From Bacillota bacterium (GTDB lineage: Bacteria > Bacillota > Clostridia > Acetivibrionales > DSM-1351): DNA of 64,000 nt. Positions within the stretch are counted from its first letter, which is position 1; each line of letters starts with the position of its first letter. The stretch lies in NCBI GenBank assembly GCA_023439045.1, contig JAEXOY010000045.1, positions 62,001 through 126,000 on the forward strand. Direction: 5' to 3'. The notes beneath the pieces were generated by a model, which saw only the letters and a program-made list of their open reading frames with translations, had not been told where the DNA came from and did not search any database. Positions 51,380 through 60,246 of this stretch are shown here, in pieces. The position numbers and the translations under genes are program-made.

Positions 51380-52780
51380 TTACTTTAATTCATTTGCGTG
51401 AGACCATGCTCTCTCTGCAGGCTGCCAATTGAAGTCCTTAAGTGTTTTATTTACCTTTGTAACAGAATTTTTAATAGCCTCATCAATGCTAACATTTCCT
51501 TTGAGGATAGGATCAACCAAGTTCTGAATTAGATCCTGCGTCATTGCATCTGGAGCAGGTCCAATATACACACTATTATCAAAGTCTTTCATAAGAACCT
51601 GAATAACTGTATCTTTTGAAAGAGTTTCATCGCTTTCAAGAGATATCTTTGTTGGTGCAAGCCCCTGAGCTAAATCCCACTCTCTCATATATTTGTCATC
51701 AGCAAAGAACAAGGTCAAAAGGTCTACCGCTAATTCCTTTTGCTTATCATTTATCTTTGAATTTATACCCATTGAAACATCTGGATTGTTATAGTGCCAA
51801 TTTCTTTCCTTACCCTCAAACTTAGGAAGTGGGAATACACCAAATTTTAAATCAGGTGTCTCACTTTTTAGAATGCCATTGAAGTATGGATGATTCCATA
51901 TCATGGCTGTTGTTCCATCCTTGAAGGATTGCATGTATTCAGGGAAAGTTGGCGAACAAACCTTATCAACAGTATACAAATCAGTAAAGAATTTTAAAGT
52001 CTTTTTAAAATCATCATTGTCTATCATTATCTGTGAGCCGTCTTCGTTAAATAAGAACCTGCCTGAGAGGTACTGCCAGTCATTTATAAACGCTCCTGCA
52101 CCTGGATTGAAGTTAAATCCTGATACCTTAATCTTATCTCCATCTTTTTGTGTAAGCTTTATAGCTATATCTCTCAATTGTTCCCATGTTTGCGGAATAT
52201 CTGAGTCTTTTAATCCTGCAGCTGCCCATAAATCCTTGTTATAGTAAATAAGCCCATGGCCACCGCCAACGCCTATATAGTATGTATTTCCGTCTATATC
52301 AAATTGCTCAACATTCTTATAGTCCTTTTTTAGATTGTCAACTAAATCTTTTGGATATGGAGCCATAAGTCCACCATCTACCATAAGATTCTGGTACAAG
52401 TTATGAAAATAGTAAAGATCTGGACCATTTCCTCCGCTAACTGCAACAGGTACCTTCTTCCAGTAATCTCCCCAAGGTATATACGTAACATTTAATTTTA
52501 CATCTGGTCTGTATTTCTGATAATCATCGAATAAAGGTTGAATAAATCTCTTACCATCTTCATAGAACCAAACATTCAAGGTCCCTTCCATCTTCTTGCC
52601 GGTATCAAATTTTACATTTTGGCCTATTATTTCGCCTGATGTAGTTGAAGTGTCTGTGCTACTTAATGTAGACTGGCTACTTGAATCCTGTGCCGAGGTA
52701 TTACTGTCATTACCACAACCTGCTAAACTTCCTAATACCATAACCGAAGCCATAAACAATGCTAACAATTTTAGTTTCAT
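51380..52780 (-). CDS. ABC transporter substrate-binding lipoprotein
   Basis: A 466-residue family-1 solute-binding protein with lipobox LGSLAGCG (Cys ~22), a Ser/Thr-rich spacer (SQSTLSSTDTSTTSG), and LNVWFYEDGKRFIQPLFDDYQKYRPDVKLNVTYIPWGDYWKKV as the start of the mature fold. Later, YYIGVGGGHGLIYYNKDLWAAAG and DGTTAMIWNHPYF are typical lobe motifs. It is the first gene of the catabolic operon and presents an oligosaccharide to the two permeases. Its own promoter and a palindrome lie upstream. No ATPase gene is in the operon. Confidence 0.88.
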   Translation of the reverse strand: MKLKLLALFMASVMVLGSLAGCGNDSNTSAQDSSSQSTLSSTDTSTTSGEIIGQNVKFDTGKKMEGTLNVWFYEDGKRFIQPLFDDYQKYRPDVKLNVTYIPWGDYWKKVPVAVSGGNGPDLYYFHNLYQNLMVDGGLMAPYPKDLVDNLKKDYKNVEQFDIDGNTYYIGVGGGHGLIYYNKDLWAAAGLKDSDIPQTWEQLRDIAIKLTQKDGDKIKVSGFNFNPGAGAFINDWQYLSGRFLFNEDGSQIMIDNDDFKKTLKFFTDLYTVDKVCSPTFPEYMQSFKDGTTAMIWNHPYFNGILKSETPDLKFGVFPLPKFEGKERNWHYNNPDVSMGINSKINDKQKELAVDLLTLFFADDKYMREWDLAQGLAPTKISLESDETLSKDTVIQVLMKDFDNSVYIGPAPDAMTQDLIQNLVDPILKGNVSIDEAIKNSVTKVNKTLKDFNWQPAERAWSHANELK

Positions 52781-52809
52781 TTGTTTCCTCCGTAATTGAT
52801 ATAGTTTTT

Positions 52810-52866
52810 ATTAACCGGTTAATTTTTGTTAGTCTAATTATAGCAAACGACTACGTATTATGTCAA
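52810..52866 (-). promoter_or_regulatory. Promoter and palindromic operator of the GH31/UROD-like operon
   Basis: On the minus strand TTGACA (52861-52866), an 18-bp spacer and TATAAT (52837-52842) form a strong promoter. A perfect 14-bp palindrome ATTAACCGGTTAAT (52810-52823) overlaps positions about +7 to +20, a good repressor site. The CCGG-centred dyad is LacI-like; no LacI gene is adjacent, so the local ArsR-type protein or a distant LacI protein could bind. Confidence 0.75.
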
Positions 52867-52876
52867 CATAATAACT

Positions 52877-52906
52877 AAAAAAAGAATGAATTTACATTCT
52901 TTTTTT
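52877..52906 (-). terminator. Terminator of the ArsR-type regulator gene
   Basis: A 12-bp perfect stem (AAAAAAAGAATG / CATTCTTTTTTT) with a 6-base loop, ending in T7. It lies eight bases after the regulator stop and separates its transcript from the downstream promoter. Confidence 0.8.
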
Positions 52907-52913
52907 GTTTAAA

Positions 52914-53876
52914 TTAAACTATAAAGGTTTTTATGAGAATATCTTGATTGTATCTGCCGAAATTTTTTCCAAAAATCATAATTCCACTACAATTTTTAGC
53001 ATCTTCTTTTATTCCAACCCTTAGACGTATAAAAGAATCATCACGTTTTATATCTGAATATTTTGCGTCACTTACTTTTTTTCCACAAATAAAACTACCT
53101 TTTTCATTGATTGTTAATTTAACCAATTGACCATAATAAGGTGTTGTCCTCCACCAGGTTGGTGTATAAACTGCCTTATCAGCTTCTATTCCTGCAGTAA
53201 CAGTGTATGTACCTATTTCAATGTTATTTATCCAAAAACTGATGTCCGAAATTCCTTCTGTTACTCTTTCCGGCTGCATATAACTGGGATATACCACCGC
53301 ACTATGGTTTTTTATAAGCGTGTGCGCTGATACCTCCATAACTACTTCAATGGCACCAATTGATTTATTTGCAAATAGAGGGTCTATTGGTATTTTATAC
53401 TCAAAAAATCCGAAGGCTGTCCAAACAATAGAGGCCATTACCCTTTCAGGTTCGCACATAGCAGCTGGATCATCCCAGTTTTTTAATACTCTATGTATAT
53501 TTGCGATACCGCATGGAGCATATGCCTCAAAATCAAAGTAATTGCCTACAGACACTTCCTTTTCGTAATATACTCCCTCATCATTTACCTTATTGGGGTT
53601 AAATGTAAAAATAAGTCTGTCATATACCTTTTTGCAAATTCTTTGATTTCCCACCGAGCCCGAAAAGTAATTGCTTTTAATAAAACCACTTTCCTCTAAA
53701 ATATTAATGTGTGTAAGAGTTGCTGTCTTGGATATACCAAGATGATTAGCTAATGTTTGTACGTTCATATCCGAATAAGCAAGCAAGTTTAATATTTTAA
53801 TTCTAAGATCATTAGATAGTGCTTTTAAAACTCTTGCAACATTTTCACCTTCAATATTTAGATCATTGTACGCCAT
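52914..53876 (-). CDS. ArsR-type winged-helix regulator with long C-terminal domain
   Basis: A 320-residue protein. The N-terminal HTH (~10-75) has VARVLKALSNDLRIKILNLLAYSDMNVQTLANHLGISKTATLTHINILEESGFI, an ArsR pattern without metal-site cysteines. The remaining ~240 residues form a beta-rich domain with aromatic motifs (FWINNIEIGTYTV, YTPTWWRTTPYYGQL) that resembles sugar-binding or lectin-like folds and could sense a ligand. The ATG at 53876 is seven bases from GGGTGGGG. It lies upstream of the sugar operon on the same strand and is its probable regulator. Confidence 0.75.
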   Translation of the reverse strand: MAYNDLNIEGENVARVLKALSNDLRIKILNLLAYSDMNVQTLANHLGISKTATLTHINILEESGFIKSNYFSGSVGNQRICKKVYDRLIFTFNPNKVNDEGVYYEKEVSVGNYFDFEAYAPCGIANIHRVLKNWDDPAAMCEPERVMASIVWTAFGFFEYKIPIDPLFANKSIGAIEVVMEVSAHTLIKNHSAVVYPSYMQPERVTEGISDISFWINNIEIGTYTVTAGIEADKAVYTPTWWRTTPYYGQLVKLTINEKGSFICGKKVSDAKYSDIKRDDSFIRLRVGIKEDAKNCSGIMIFGKNFGRYNQDILIKTFIV

Positions 53877-54075
53877 AACCAATCCCCACCCTTATTTTTT
53901 AGTCATAATATGATTTTATTATATCAGCCAGTGTCATAATTATTCAAGGTTATAGGTGTTTTGATGCATTATCTGTTGACTTTTATCACACTATTTAGCA
54001 TTCGCTTATGGATGGATTTTTAATTTAATTAGTATATAATTATCTTGTAAAACTAATCTTGGAGGCTATTTAGAA

Positions 54076-55815
54076 GTGAAACAATTGATACGACTTATAA
54101 AATATGCAAAACGCTATTGGGGCTATCTGATAGTGGCTGGAATAAGCCTTTTAGCTATTACTGCACTGAACCTGGTAAGCCCCTGGCTTATAAAGGAACT
54201 AGTAAACCTTTTGACGGATAAAATGGATAGCACCACTATGGTTTCCATCAGAAACATGGCTATTATTTTGGGTATTACCTATGTTGTCCGAATTCTATTC
54301 AGATACTTGAATAATTACTACAGTCATGTGGCTGCATGGAAGCTAGTTGCTGATATGAGAGTGCGTGTATATGACCATTTGCAAAAGTTATCACTCGGGT
54401 ATTATCAGGATAAGCAGACAGGTCAGCTTATGTCTCGTACAATCAATGATACTTCAACCTTTGAAGTGCTCATAGCACATGCGGTGCCCGACCTTATAAC
54501 AAATATATTAATACTCATTGGCGTTACAATAATTCTCTTTATAATGAACCCATATCTGGCGCTGTTTACACTTATCCCTGTTCCCTTTTTGTTATTTGGC
54601 TCTTGGATATTTGCAAAGAAAATTCGTCCCAACTTCAGAAAGGCCCAAAGCACAGTAGCAGATTTGAATGCGACATTGCAGGATAATATATCTGGGATGA
54701 AAGAAATACAAGTGTTCAATCAGCAGGAGCGAGAAAAGAAGCAGGTAAAAAAGAGGGCTCATGCATATACAGAGTCCATCTTACATGCTCTCAAGCTCAG
54801 CGCAGTATTCCACCCAACTGTGGAGGCCGTTAGCTCAATGGGTACTGTTATTGTAGTGGGATTTGGTGGTTGGATGGCTATTAACGGTACAATACATGTA
54901 TCTGATATTGTGGGATTTTTGCTGTATTTGAATCTTTTTTATCAGCCTATTACTGCACTTGCAAGGGTTATTGAGGATCTCCAACAAGCATTAGCAGGCG
55001 CGGAGAGAGTTTTTGAAGTATTAGATACAGAGCCCGATATCAAGGATAGCACATCCGCAACTAATATTGGAAGAACCAGTGGTGATTTGGAGTTTAACAA
55101 TGTAAGCTTCCGCTATATTGATTCGGCACCGGTGCTCCAGAATATTTCATTTAGAGCCAAACCCGGACAGATGCTGGCTTTGGTTGGTCCTACTGGGGTT
55201 GGTAAAACAACCATTATCAGTCTTATTGCCCGCTTTTATGACCCTGTTGATGGTTCAGTAAAAATTGATGGGCATGATTTGAAGGGTATTACACTTGAAT
55301 CTCTGAGAAATCAGATTAGTATTGTTTTGCAGGATATATTCCTCTTCAACGGCTCGGTTGCTGATAACATTGCTTATGGATGCACAACTGCGACCAGGGA
55401 TGAGATTATAGAAGCTGCAAAAACAGCGAGGGCACATGAGTTTATTATGAGCTTGCCAGAAGGCTATGATACCGTAATTGGTGAAAGAGGCGTAAAACTT
55501 TCAGGTGGTCAAAAGCAGAGACTTTCTATAGCAAGAGCAGTTCTTCGTGACACACCCATTCTTATATTGGATGAGGCTACTGCAGCAGTCGACGTTGAGA
55601 CAGAAGCCCAGATACAGCAAGCAATTCAGGAGCTTGCTGGCACAAGAACTATAATTGTTATTGCCCATAGATTATCAACTGTAAAAAGAGCTGATAACAT
55701 TATTGTTATCGCAGATGGAAGTATATCAGAACAAGGCACCCATGAGGAATTACTGAAGAAAAACGGAGTATATAAGCAGCTCTGTGAGATACAGCTGAGT
55801 TCAGCAAAAAGTTAG
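54076..55815 (+). CDS. ABC exporter half-transporter (TMD-NBD, MsbA/LmrA type)
   Basis: A 579-residue fused exporter. Residues ~10-310 hold six helices. The nucleotide-binding domain has Walker A VGPTGVGKTT (~370), Q-loop VLQDIFLFNGSV, signature LSGGQKQR (~475), Walker B ILILDEATAAVD (~495) and switch HRLSTV. There is no N-terminal C39 peptidase domain, so it does not process double-glycine peptides. GTG start, SD GGAGG ten bases upstream. It lies before a TetR gene, but the latter has its own promoter. Probable drug or lipid exporter. Confidence 0.88.
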   Translation: MKQLIRLIKYAKRYWGYLIVAGISLLAITALNLVSPWLIKELVNLLTDKMDSTTMVSIRNMAIILGITYVVRILFRYLNNYYSHVAAWKLVADMRVRVYDHLQKLSLGYYQDKQTGQLMSRTINDTSTFEVLIAHAVPDLITNILILIGVTIILFIMNPYLALFTLIPVPFLLFGSWIFAKKIRPNFRKAQSTVADLNATLQDNISGMKEIQVFNQQEREKKQVKKRAHAYTESILHALKLSAVFHPTVEAVSSMGTVIVVGFGGWMAINGTIHVSDIVGFLLYLNLFYQPITALARVIEDLQQALAGAERVFEVLDTEPDIKDSTSATNIGRTSGDLEFNNVSFRYIDSAPVLQNISFRAKPGQMLALVGPTGVGKTTIISLIARFYDPVDGSVKIDGHDLKGITLESLRNQISIVLQDIFLFNGSVADNIAYGCTTATRDEIIEAAKTARAHEFIMSLPEGYDTVIGERGVKLSGGQKQRLSIARAVLRDTPILILDEATAAVDVETEAQIQQAIQELAGTRTIIVIAHRLSTVKRADNIIVIADGSISEQGTHEELLKKNGVYKQLCEIQLSSAKS

Positions 55816-55915
55816 TAATTATAGCTCAGTTCCGCTAAATCCTGTATTAGTTTAAAAGATAGTAATAATTTAAGCTATAATTAATTAAGAATAAATAATG
55901 TTCGTGCAAATATCA

Positions 55916-55977
55916 TTGACAGGTAACCAAACGCTTACTATAATTTAAGTATTATAAGTAATCAATTGGTTACCTGT
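55916..55977 (+). promoter_or_regulatory. TetR-RnfC-like operon promoter with inverted repeat
   Basis: TTGACA (55916-55921), 17 bp, TATAAT (55939-55944) form a consensus promoter. A perfect 12-bp inverted repeat, ACAGGTAACCAA (55919-55930) and TTGGTTACCTGT (55966-55977), places one arm over the -35/spacer and the other in the leader. This suits autoregulation by the TetR protein, or a long hairpin. Confidence 0.75.
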
Positions 55978-56008
55978 TTTATTATTTTCGTAGCTATAGG
56001 AGTACCAT

Positions 56009-56692
56009 ATGAATCATACCAATGAACCAGCTCTACATGATATAGCAGACTCTCAGTCTGTACCAACAAAACAGAAAATTATTTTAGAAGCTATGAAGCT
56101 ATTTTCAGTGCATGGCTTTAGTGCTGTATCTACCAGAACAATAGCTGCTCAAGTAGGAGTAAGCAATGGAGCTTTGTATAAGCATTTTAAGAGCAAGCAG
56201 GATATATTTGATGCAATTATACTTCAATCAAAGCAGATATTTATTAACAAATACAAAGACCTTATGGATAGCTGTAAGAAGCAGTCTGATTTGAAGCAAA
56301 TGTGTATGAATATGTTTTTGTTTCAAATTGAAGATGAATGGATAGTAATGTTCAGGAGAATGCTAATAGTAGAGCAATTCAGAGACCAACAAATCGCGGA
56401 TATATATATAGAATTTAATATCGAAATGCCCCTACAATATCAAGCTAAGGTGTTCCAAGCTCTAATAAGCTTAGGAATTATGAAAGAAAAAAATCCCCAT
56501 GTTCTGTCAATAGAGCTTTATGCTCCATTTTTCCTGTACCATACAATACCTGTAAATAGGGATGAATTAATTCCTTTATTAGAGAAGCACGTTGAATACT
56601 TTATCGAAAATTACATGAATAATGTTAATATAAAGAATAACACTTATCTAGAATTTAATAACATAATAAAAGGAGACAAAAAATATGAGTGA
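56009..56692 (+). CDS. TetR-family transcriptional regulator
   Basis: A 227-residue regulator with N-terminal HTH KIILEAMKLFSVHGFSAVSTRTIAAQVGVSNGALYKHFKSKQDIFDAII (~23-72) and a helical ligand domain. It overlaps the next gene by 8 bp, so the two are made together. The inverted repeat in its promoter is the probable operator. The ligand is unknown. Confidence 0.9.
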   Translation: MNHTNEPALHDIADSQSVPTKQKIILEAMKLFSVHGFSAVSTRTIAAQVGVSNGALYKHFKSKQDIFDAIILQSKQIFINKYKDLMDSCKKQSDLKQMCMNMFLFQIEDEWIVMFRRMLIVEQFRDQQIADIYIEFNIEMPLQYQAKVFQALISLGIMKEKNPHVLSIELYAPFFLYHTIPVNRDELIPLLEKHVEYFIENYMNNVNIKNNTYLEFNNIIKGDKKYE

Positions 56693-57809
56693 TCTTTATC
56701 CCATTATTAACAAGAGGCTCATCCGCTCCAACAAGCTGGTGCGAAAAATGCAAAAGGAAAACATAAAGCAATATAAACACATCAAAGGTAAATACCCAAA
56801 AGCTAAAATTGGTAAGATTGCTGCTCTTGTCACAGATAATGCTTACTATGATTTTACTCAAGCGGTACAGCCTATGGTTTTTCCTGACATTAAGGACATA
56901 CACGAATTACTATTAAAGCTTGACCAATACAATATAACTGGCATGAGTGGAAACGGCTTCCCCGCTTCTAACAAAATTAAAACATTTATCAATTCAAAGT
57001 CCCAGAAAAAATATATAGTTATTAATGCTGTTGAGTGCGACCCTGGTTTGGTGCATGACTCATGGCTGCTGATGAACCGTTATGAGTACATAAGCAGTGC
57101 TGCGAATTTTCTAAATAAAGAACTTGGAGCAAAGAGGACTATACTAGCTTCTAAGTCAGCACCTCCGGCTAATTTCCAGGGCACTAAAATATCCATGCCA
57201 GAAATCTACCAGGTTCCAAACCGTTATCCAATTGGAGAGGAACATATACTCATTAAAGAAGTGCTTGGCATTGACCTCTCTGCAAAAGACATTCCTGCCG
57301 AACATGGTGTATTGGTAATCAATCTTCAGACCATTGAGACAATAGGCGAAATACTTTTGGGACAATATAAACCAAACACACGATATATAACAGTTGCAGA
57401 CTATACCTATGGGCAGTCAGCTGTAGCTAAAGTCGTCAATGGAATGCCTGTAATGGATATTCTGCAGAAGATATTTGGTTCACCCGAAGGTGAAAAAGCT
57501 TATGCGGGGTTTGGTGTAATGGGTGCAATAGCCACCTCTCCTGAAACAATTATTTCACCAATCACAAACATGATTTGCTATTCGCAAGACTTCCAATACG
57601 CAGACCCCATAAAGTGCAAAAAGTGCGGGGCCTGCTCTAGAAAGTGCCCCATGAGCGTATCCGCAAAGGATATTATTCAAGCGTATATCAAAAAACAGAG
57701 CGATGATTTGTCAAAGTATAATATTGATAGCTGTATAGGTTGTGCTACCTGTAATTATCATTGCAGAGCTGGAATAAACGTTGCGGACGTTGTCCTGAAG
57801 GTGAGGTAA
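56685..57809 (+). CDS. RnfC-like iron-sulfur electron-transfer protein (stand-alone)
   Basis: A 374-residue protein related to RnfC/RsxC and to the Complex I 51-kDa subunit. It has the GMSGNGFPASNKIKTF segment (~82-97), corresponding to the flavin/NADH-site glycine motif, INAVECDPGL (~112) and an SLBB-like region. Two [4Fe-4S] motifs follow near the C-terminus: CKKCGACSRKCPM (~315) and CIGCATCNYHCRAG (~350). Other Rnf subunits are absent, so it is not a normal Rnf operon. It overlaps the TetR gene. A soluble ferredoxin- or NADH-linked reductase role is inferred. Confidence 0.72.
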   Translation: MSDLYPIINKRLIRSNKLVRKMQKENIKQYKHIKGKYPKAKIGKIAALVTDNAYYDFTQAVQPMVFPDIKDIHELLLKLDQYNITGMSGNGFPASNKIKTFINSKSQKKYIVINAVECDPGLVHDSWLLMNRYEYISSAANFLNKELGAKRTILASKSAPPANFQGTKISMPEIYQVPNRYPIGEEHILIKEVLGIDLSAKDIPAEHGVLVINLQTIETIGEILLGQYKPNTRYITVADYTYGQSAVAKVVNGMPVMDILQKIFGSPEGEKAYAGFGVMGAIATSPETIISPITNMICYSQDFQYADPIKCKKCGACSRKCPMSVSAKDIIQAYIKKQSDDLSKYNIDSCIGCATCNYHCRAGINVADVVLKVR

Positions 57810-57974
57810 ACCTCAAGCTCCCTATGTAATAATCAAACTAGTCCTTATTCTTTGATAGCTTAGGCTGCTACATACAAAACATGCTCCTTAAGAATTAATA
57901 AACTAGTGCTAATCTTTTTCATTATTTACATATACGGATACTCTACTATAGTTTATAAAAGTTTATAAATGATA

Positions 57975-58005
57975 TTGACTCTCCTGTACGGGAAGGGTTT
58001 ATTAT
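57975..58005 (+). promoter_or_regulatory. MerR-type promoter with 19-bp spacer
   Basis: TTGACT (57975-57980) and TATTAT (58000-58005) are separated by 19 bp. The spacer CTCCTGTACGGGAAGGG carries an imperfect dyad, the layout that MerR activators untwist. It lies 40 bp ahead of the MerR-family gene, indicating autoregulation. Confidence 0.7.
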
Positions 58006-58046
58006 TTCATTGAGGCCTCAAATTAAAGTAAATACGGGTGACTAAA

Positions 58047-58868
58047 ATGTTTAAAATCGGCGATTTTGCAAGGTTAAATAAGGTTACAGTAAAGACATTA
58101 CGACACTATGATAGTGTAGGTTTGCTACAACCTGAGAAGATTGACTCTTTTACTGGATACAGGTACTATTCAGCAGGTCAGATGCTAAAGCTGAACAGAA
58201 TACTTTCACTTAAGGATATTGGATTCTCTCTCGAAGAGATTGTAGTAGTTCTTAATAAGAATGTACCCTCCGAGCAAATGCAGACCCTGTTGGAAGTAAA
58301 GCGTGCAGAAATATCAGCTAAGCTTGTGTCTGATCAATCTAGACTATCACGTATTGAAAACTATTTAAAAACATGTAAACAGGAGGCATATATTATGAAA
58401 TATGATATTGTATTAAAGAGTGTTGAACCTATAAGGGTTGCAGCTCTAAGGGATTTTATTCCTAGCTATAGTGAGCAGGGACATCTGTGGGATGAGCTTG
58501 CTAGTTACATCAATAAAAATGGCGCAAAGATAGTTCCACCGTGTATGGTAATTTACTATAATGGAGGCAAAAATGAGTCCTCCATTGATGCAGAGGTAAT
58601 GGAACCAATTGAAGGTAACCTGGAAAGCAGTGAACGAATTAAGGTAAGGGAACTTGAGCAAGTAAGCGAAATGGCATGCGTTGTTCATAAGGGCCCATAT
58701 TCCAATCTTTATATGGCATATAGTGCCATTACTCAATGGATTGAGGATAATAACTACGAAATAATTTCACCGAATAGGGAGCTGTACATTAAAGGTGAAT
58801 GGAATTCATCTAGCCAAGATGAATATATTACAGAACTGCAGTTTCCAGTAAGAAAACTTAATAAATAA
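58047..58868 (+). CDS. MerR-family regulator with GyrI-like effector domain
   Basis: A 273-residue regulator. The N-terminal MerR HTH has MFKIGDFARLNKVTVKTLRHYDSVGLLQPEKID (~1-33) and a dimerisation helix. From ~115 a GyrI/AraC effector-binding domain ends with IKGEWNSSSQDEYITELQFPV. BmrR-like proteins of this kind sense amphiphilic drugs. The ATG at 58047 is preferred, with GGGTG six bases upstream; a GTG three codons earlier is possible. No efflux gene is adjacent downstream. Confidence 0.88.
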   Translation: MFKIGDFARLNKVTVKTLRHYDSVGLLQPEKIDSFTGYRYYSAGQMLKLNRILSLKDIGFSLEEIVVVLNKNVPSEQMQTLLEVKRAEISAKLVSDQSRLSRIENYLKTCKQEAYIMKYDIVLKSVEPIRVAALRDFIPSYSEQGHLWDELASYINKNGAKIVPPCMVIYYNGGKNESSIDAEVMEPIEGNLESSERIKVRELEQVSEMACVVHKGPYSNLYMAYSAITQWIEDNNYEIISPNRELYIKGEWNSSSQDEYITELQFPVRKLNK

Positions 58869-58886
58869 CTTACGTTTTATTAAAGA

Positions 58887-58963
58887 AGCTCACTGTGCGG
58901 TGCACCTTCAAACAATAGATTTTTATCTACCGTTTGGGGTGCAAGCACATCAGGGCTCTTTTT
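58887..58963 (+). terminator. Long terminator after the MerR-family gene
   Basis: An extended hairpin of about 70 bases with paired blocks AGCTC/GGGCT, GTGC/GCAC, TGCACC/GGTGCA, CAAAC/GTTTG and TAGAT/ATCTA around a TTTT loop, then T5. It starts about 18 bp after the stop. Confidence 0.7.
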
Positions 58964-59077
58964 ATGTCTTTATTAATATGGCATAGAATTTACTTTTATT
59001 AACTTTTAGGAAGTATACTTCCTTTGATTAGTGCTAAAGAGCTTTTAAATAAGTTCTCAATTGGACTTCTATAAACT

Positions 59078-60211
59078 TTACTTAACTGATTTAGTAACAT
59101 AATCCCACATGATATCTACTGTATCGGATTTATCGTTTGAGCGACTATTATCGTTAGCAGTTATTACTGTAACAATGTCTAGTTCAGGCACTACAACAAT
59201 GTACTGCCCTCCTGAACCAGATGCAGCATAAGCCTCAAGGAATTTTCCATCTTTAGCTTCAAACTCTTTGGTCCAGAATAAATAACCATACCCCGATTCT
59301 GCATTAACTGAAACTTGCTTAGATGTAGACTCTTTAATCCATTTCTGTGGGATAATTTGATCCTCGTCCCACACCCCATTTTTTAGATATAAGTACCCGA
59401 ACTTTGCCATATCTCTAGGTGTAAGGCTTAGGCCAAAACCCCCGCTATAATGTCCCTCTGAATCACAATGCCAAGTTACCCCCTCTATTCCTAATGGCGT
59501 AAATAACTTCTCTTGGGCGTATTCTAAGGTGTTCATTTTAGATGTCTCTTCAATAATTGCTGAAAGGAACTGCGTTAAACCTGTATTATATGTAAACTTT
59601 GTACCAGCATCAAAATTCATGGGTTGACTTACTGTATAGTCAAAATAGTCTCTGCTTATATAAAATGAAAGAAAATCATCATCTACAGATTCTAATCCTC
59701 CCTGCATTGTTAATACGTTTTTTACGGTAATATCCTTTTTCCTTTTGTCATCTACATCTATAAAATATCTCGGTACAATATCAGAAACTTTCTGATCTAT
59801 CCCTTCTATAAAACCATCATTAATAGCAATGCCTGTCAATGCTGACATGACACTTTTAGTGACTGAATACACTGGATTAGCATCTTCTTCATTCATGCCT
59901 TGATAGTATTTCTCATATACAAGGAAGCCATTTTTTACTACCAAAAGGCTATATATATTGGGGTAATTATCTTGAATCCTTTTATCAGTATTATCAAGAA
60001 GGGTTATGTCAAGACCCTGTTCTTCTGGAGTGGATGTCTTCCAGGTTGAAGTACTTGTAACCTTATTTGTCTCATTGGCTGCTATGACAGAGTCCTTATT
60101 TGTCTCATTTGCTATGCCAAAATTCTTATTATCATTGTCACTCTTTGTCGCACATGCAACCATAGCTGCACATAAGCAAAATACCATTAAAATATTAACA
60201 AATATTTTCAA
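59078..60211 (-). CDS. Class-C-type serine hydrolase (beta-lactamase/esterase family) lipoprotein
   Basis: A 377-residue exported protein. The N-terminal lipobox is MVACAT (Cys ~20), followed by an Asn/Thr-rich spacer. The serine hydrolase fold has SVTK (SxxK nucleophile, ~112) in NPVYSVTKSVMSALTG, YNTG (~210) at the YxN position, and GSGGQYIVVVPE near the C-terminus in place of KTG. It matches the beta-lactamase-related (class C/EstB/6-aminohexanoate hydrolase) superfamily; real beta-lactamase activity is unlikely. TTG start with GGGAG ten bases upstream. It may be cotranscribed with the prepilin peptidase gene (35-bp gap). Confidence 0.82.
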   Translation of the reverse strand: MKIFVNILMVFCLCAAMVACATKSDNDNKNFGIANETNKDSVIAANETNKVTSTSTWKTSTPEEQGLDITLLDNTDKRIQDNYPNIYSLLVVKNGFLVYEKYYQGMNEEDANPVYSVTKSVMSALTGIAINDGFIEGIDQKVSDIVPRYFIDVDDKRKKDITVKNVLTMQGGLESVDDDFLSFYISRDYFDYTVSQPMNFDAGTKFTYNTGLTQFLSAIIEETSKMNTLEYAQEKLFTPLGIEGVTWHCDSEGHYSGGFGLSLTPRDMAKFGYLYLKNGVWDEDQIIPQKWIKESTSKQVSVNAESGYGYLFWTKEFEAKDGKFLEAYAASGSGGQYIVVVPELDIVTVITANDNSRSNDKSDTVDIMWDYVTKSVK

Positions 60212-60246
60212 TTGCTTAAGTCTCCCTTTTTAGTTAGATTACCTCA

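Noticed and set aside
54076..55815. ABC exporter considered as processor of the double-glycine peptide
   Set aside because: The protein begins directly with its membrane domain; the ~150-residue C39 peptidase domain required for GG cleavage is absent, and it is over 50 kb away.
59078..60211. Antibiotic-resistance beta-lactamase
   Set aside because: SxxK and YxN are present, but the KTG motif is replaced and the form matches the wide class-C-related esterase/peptidase group; resistance cannot be claimed.
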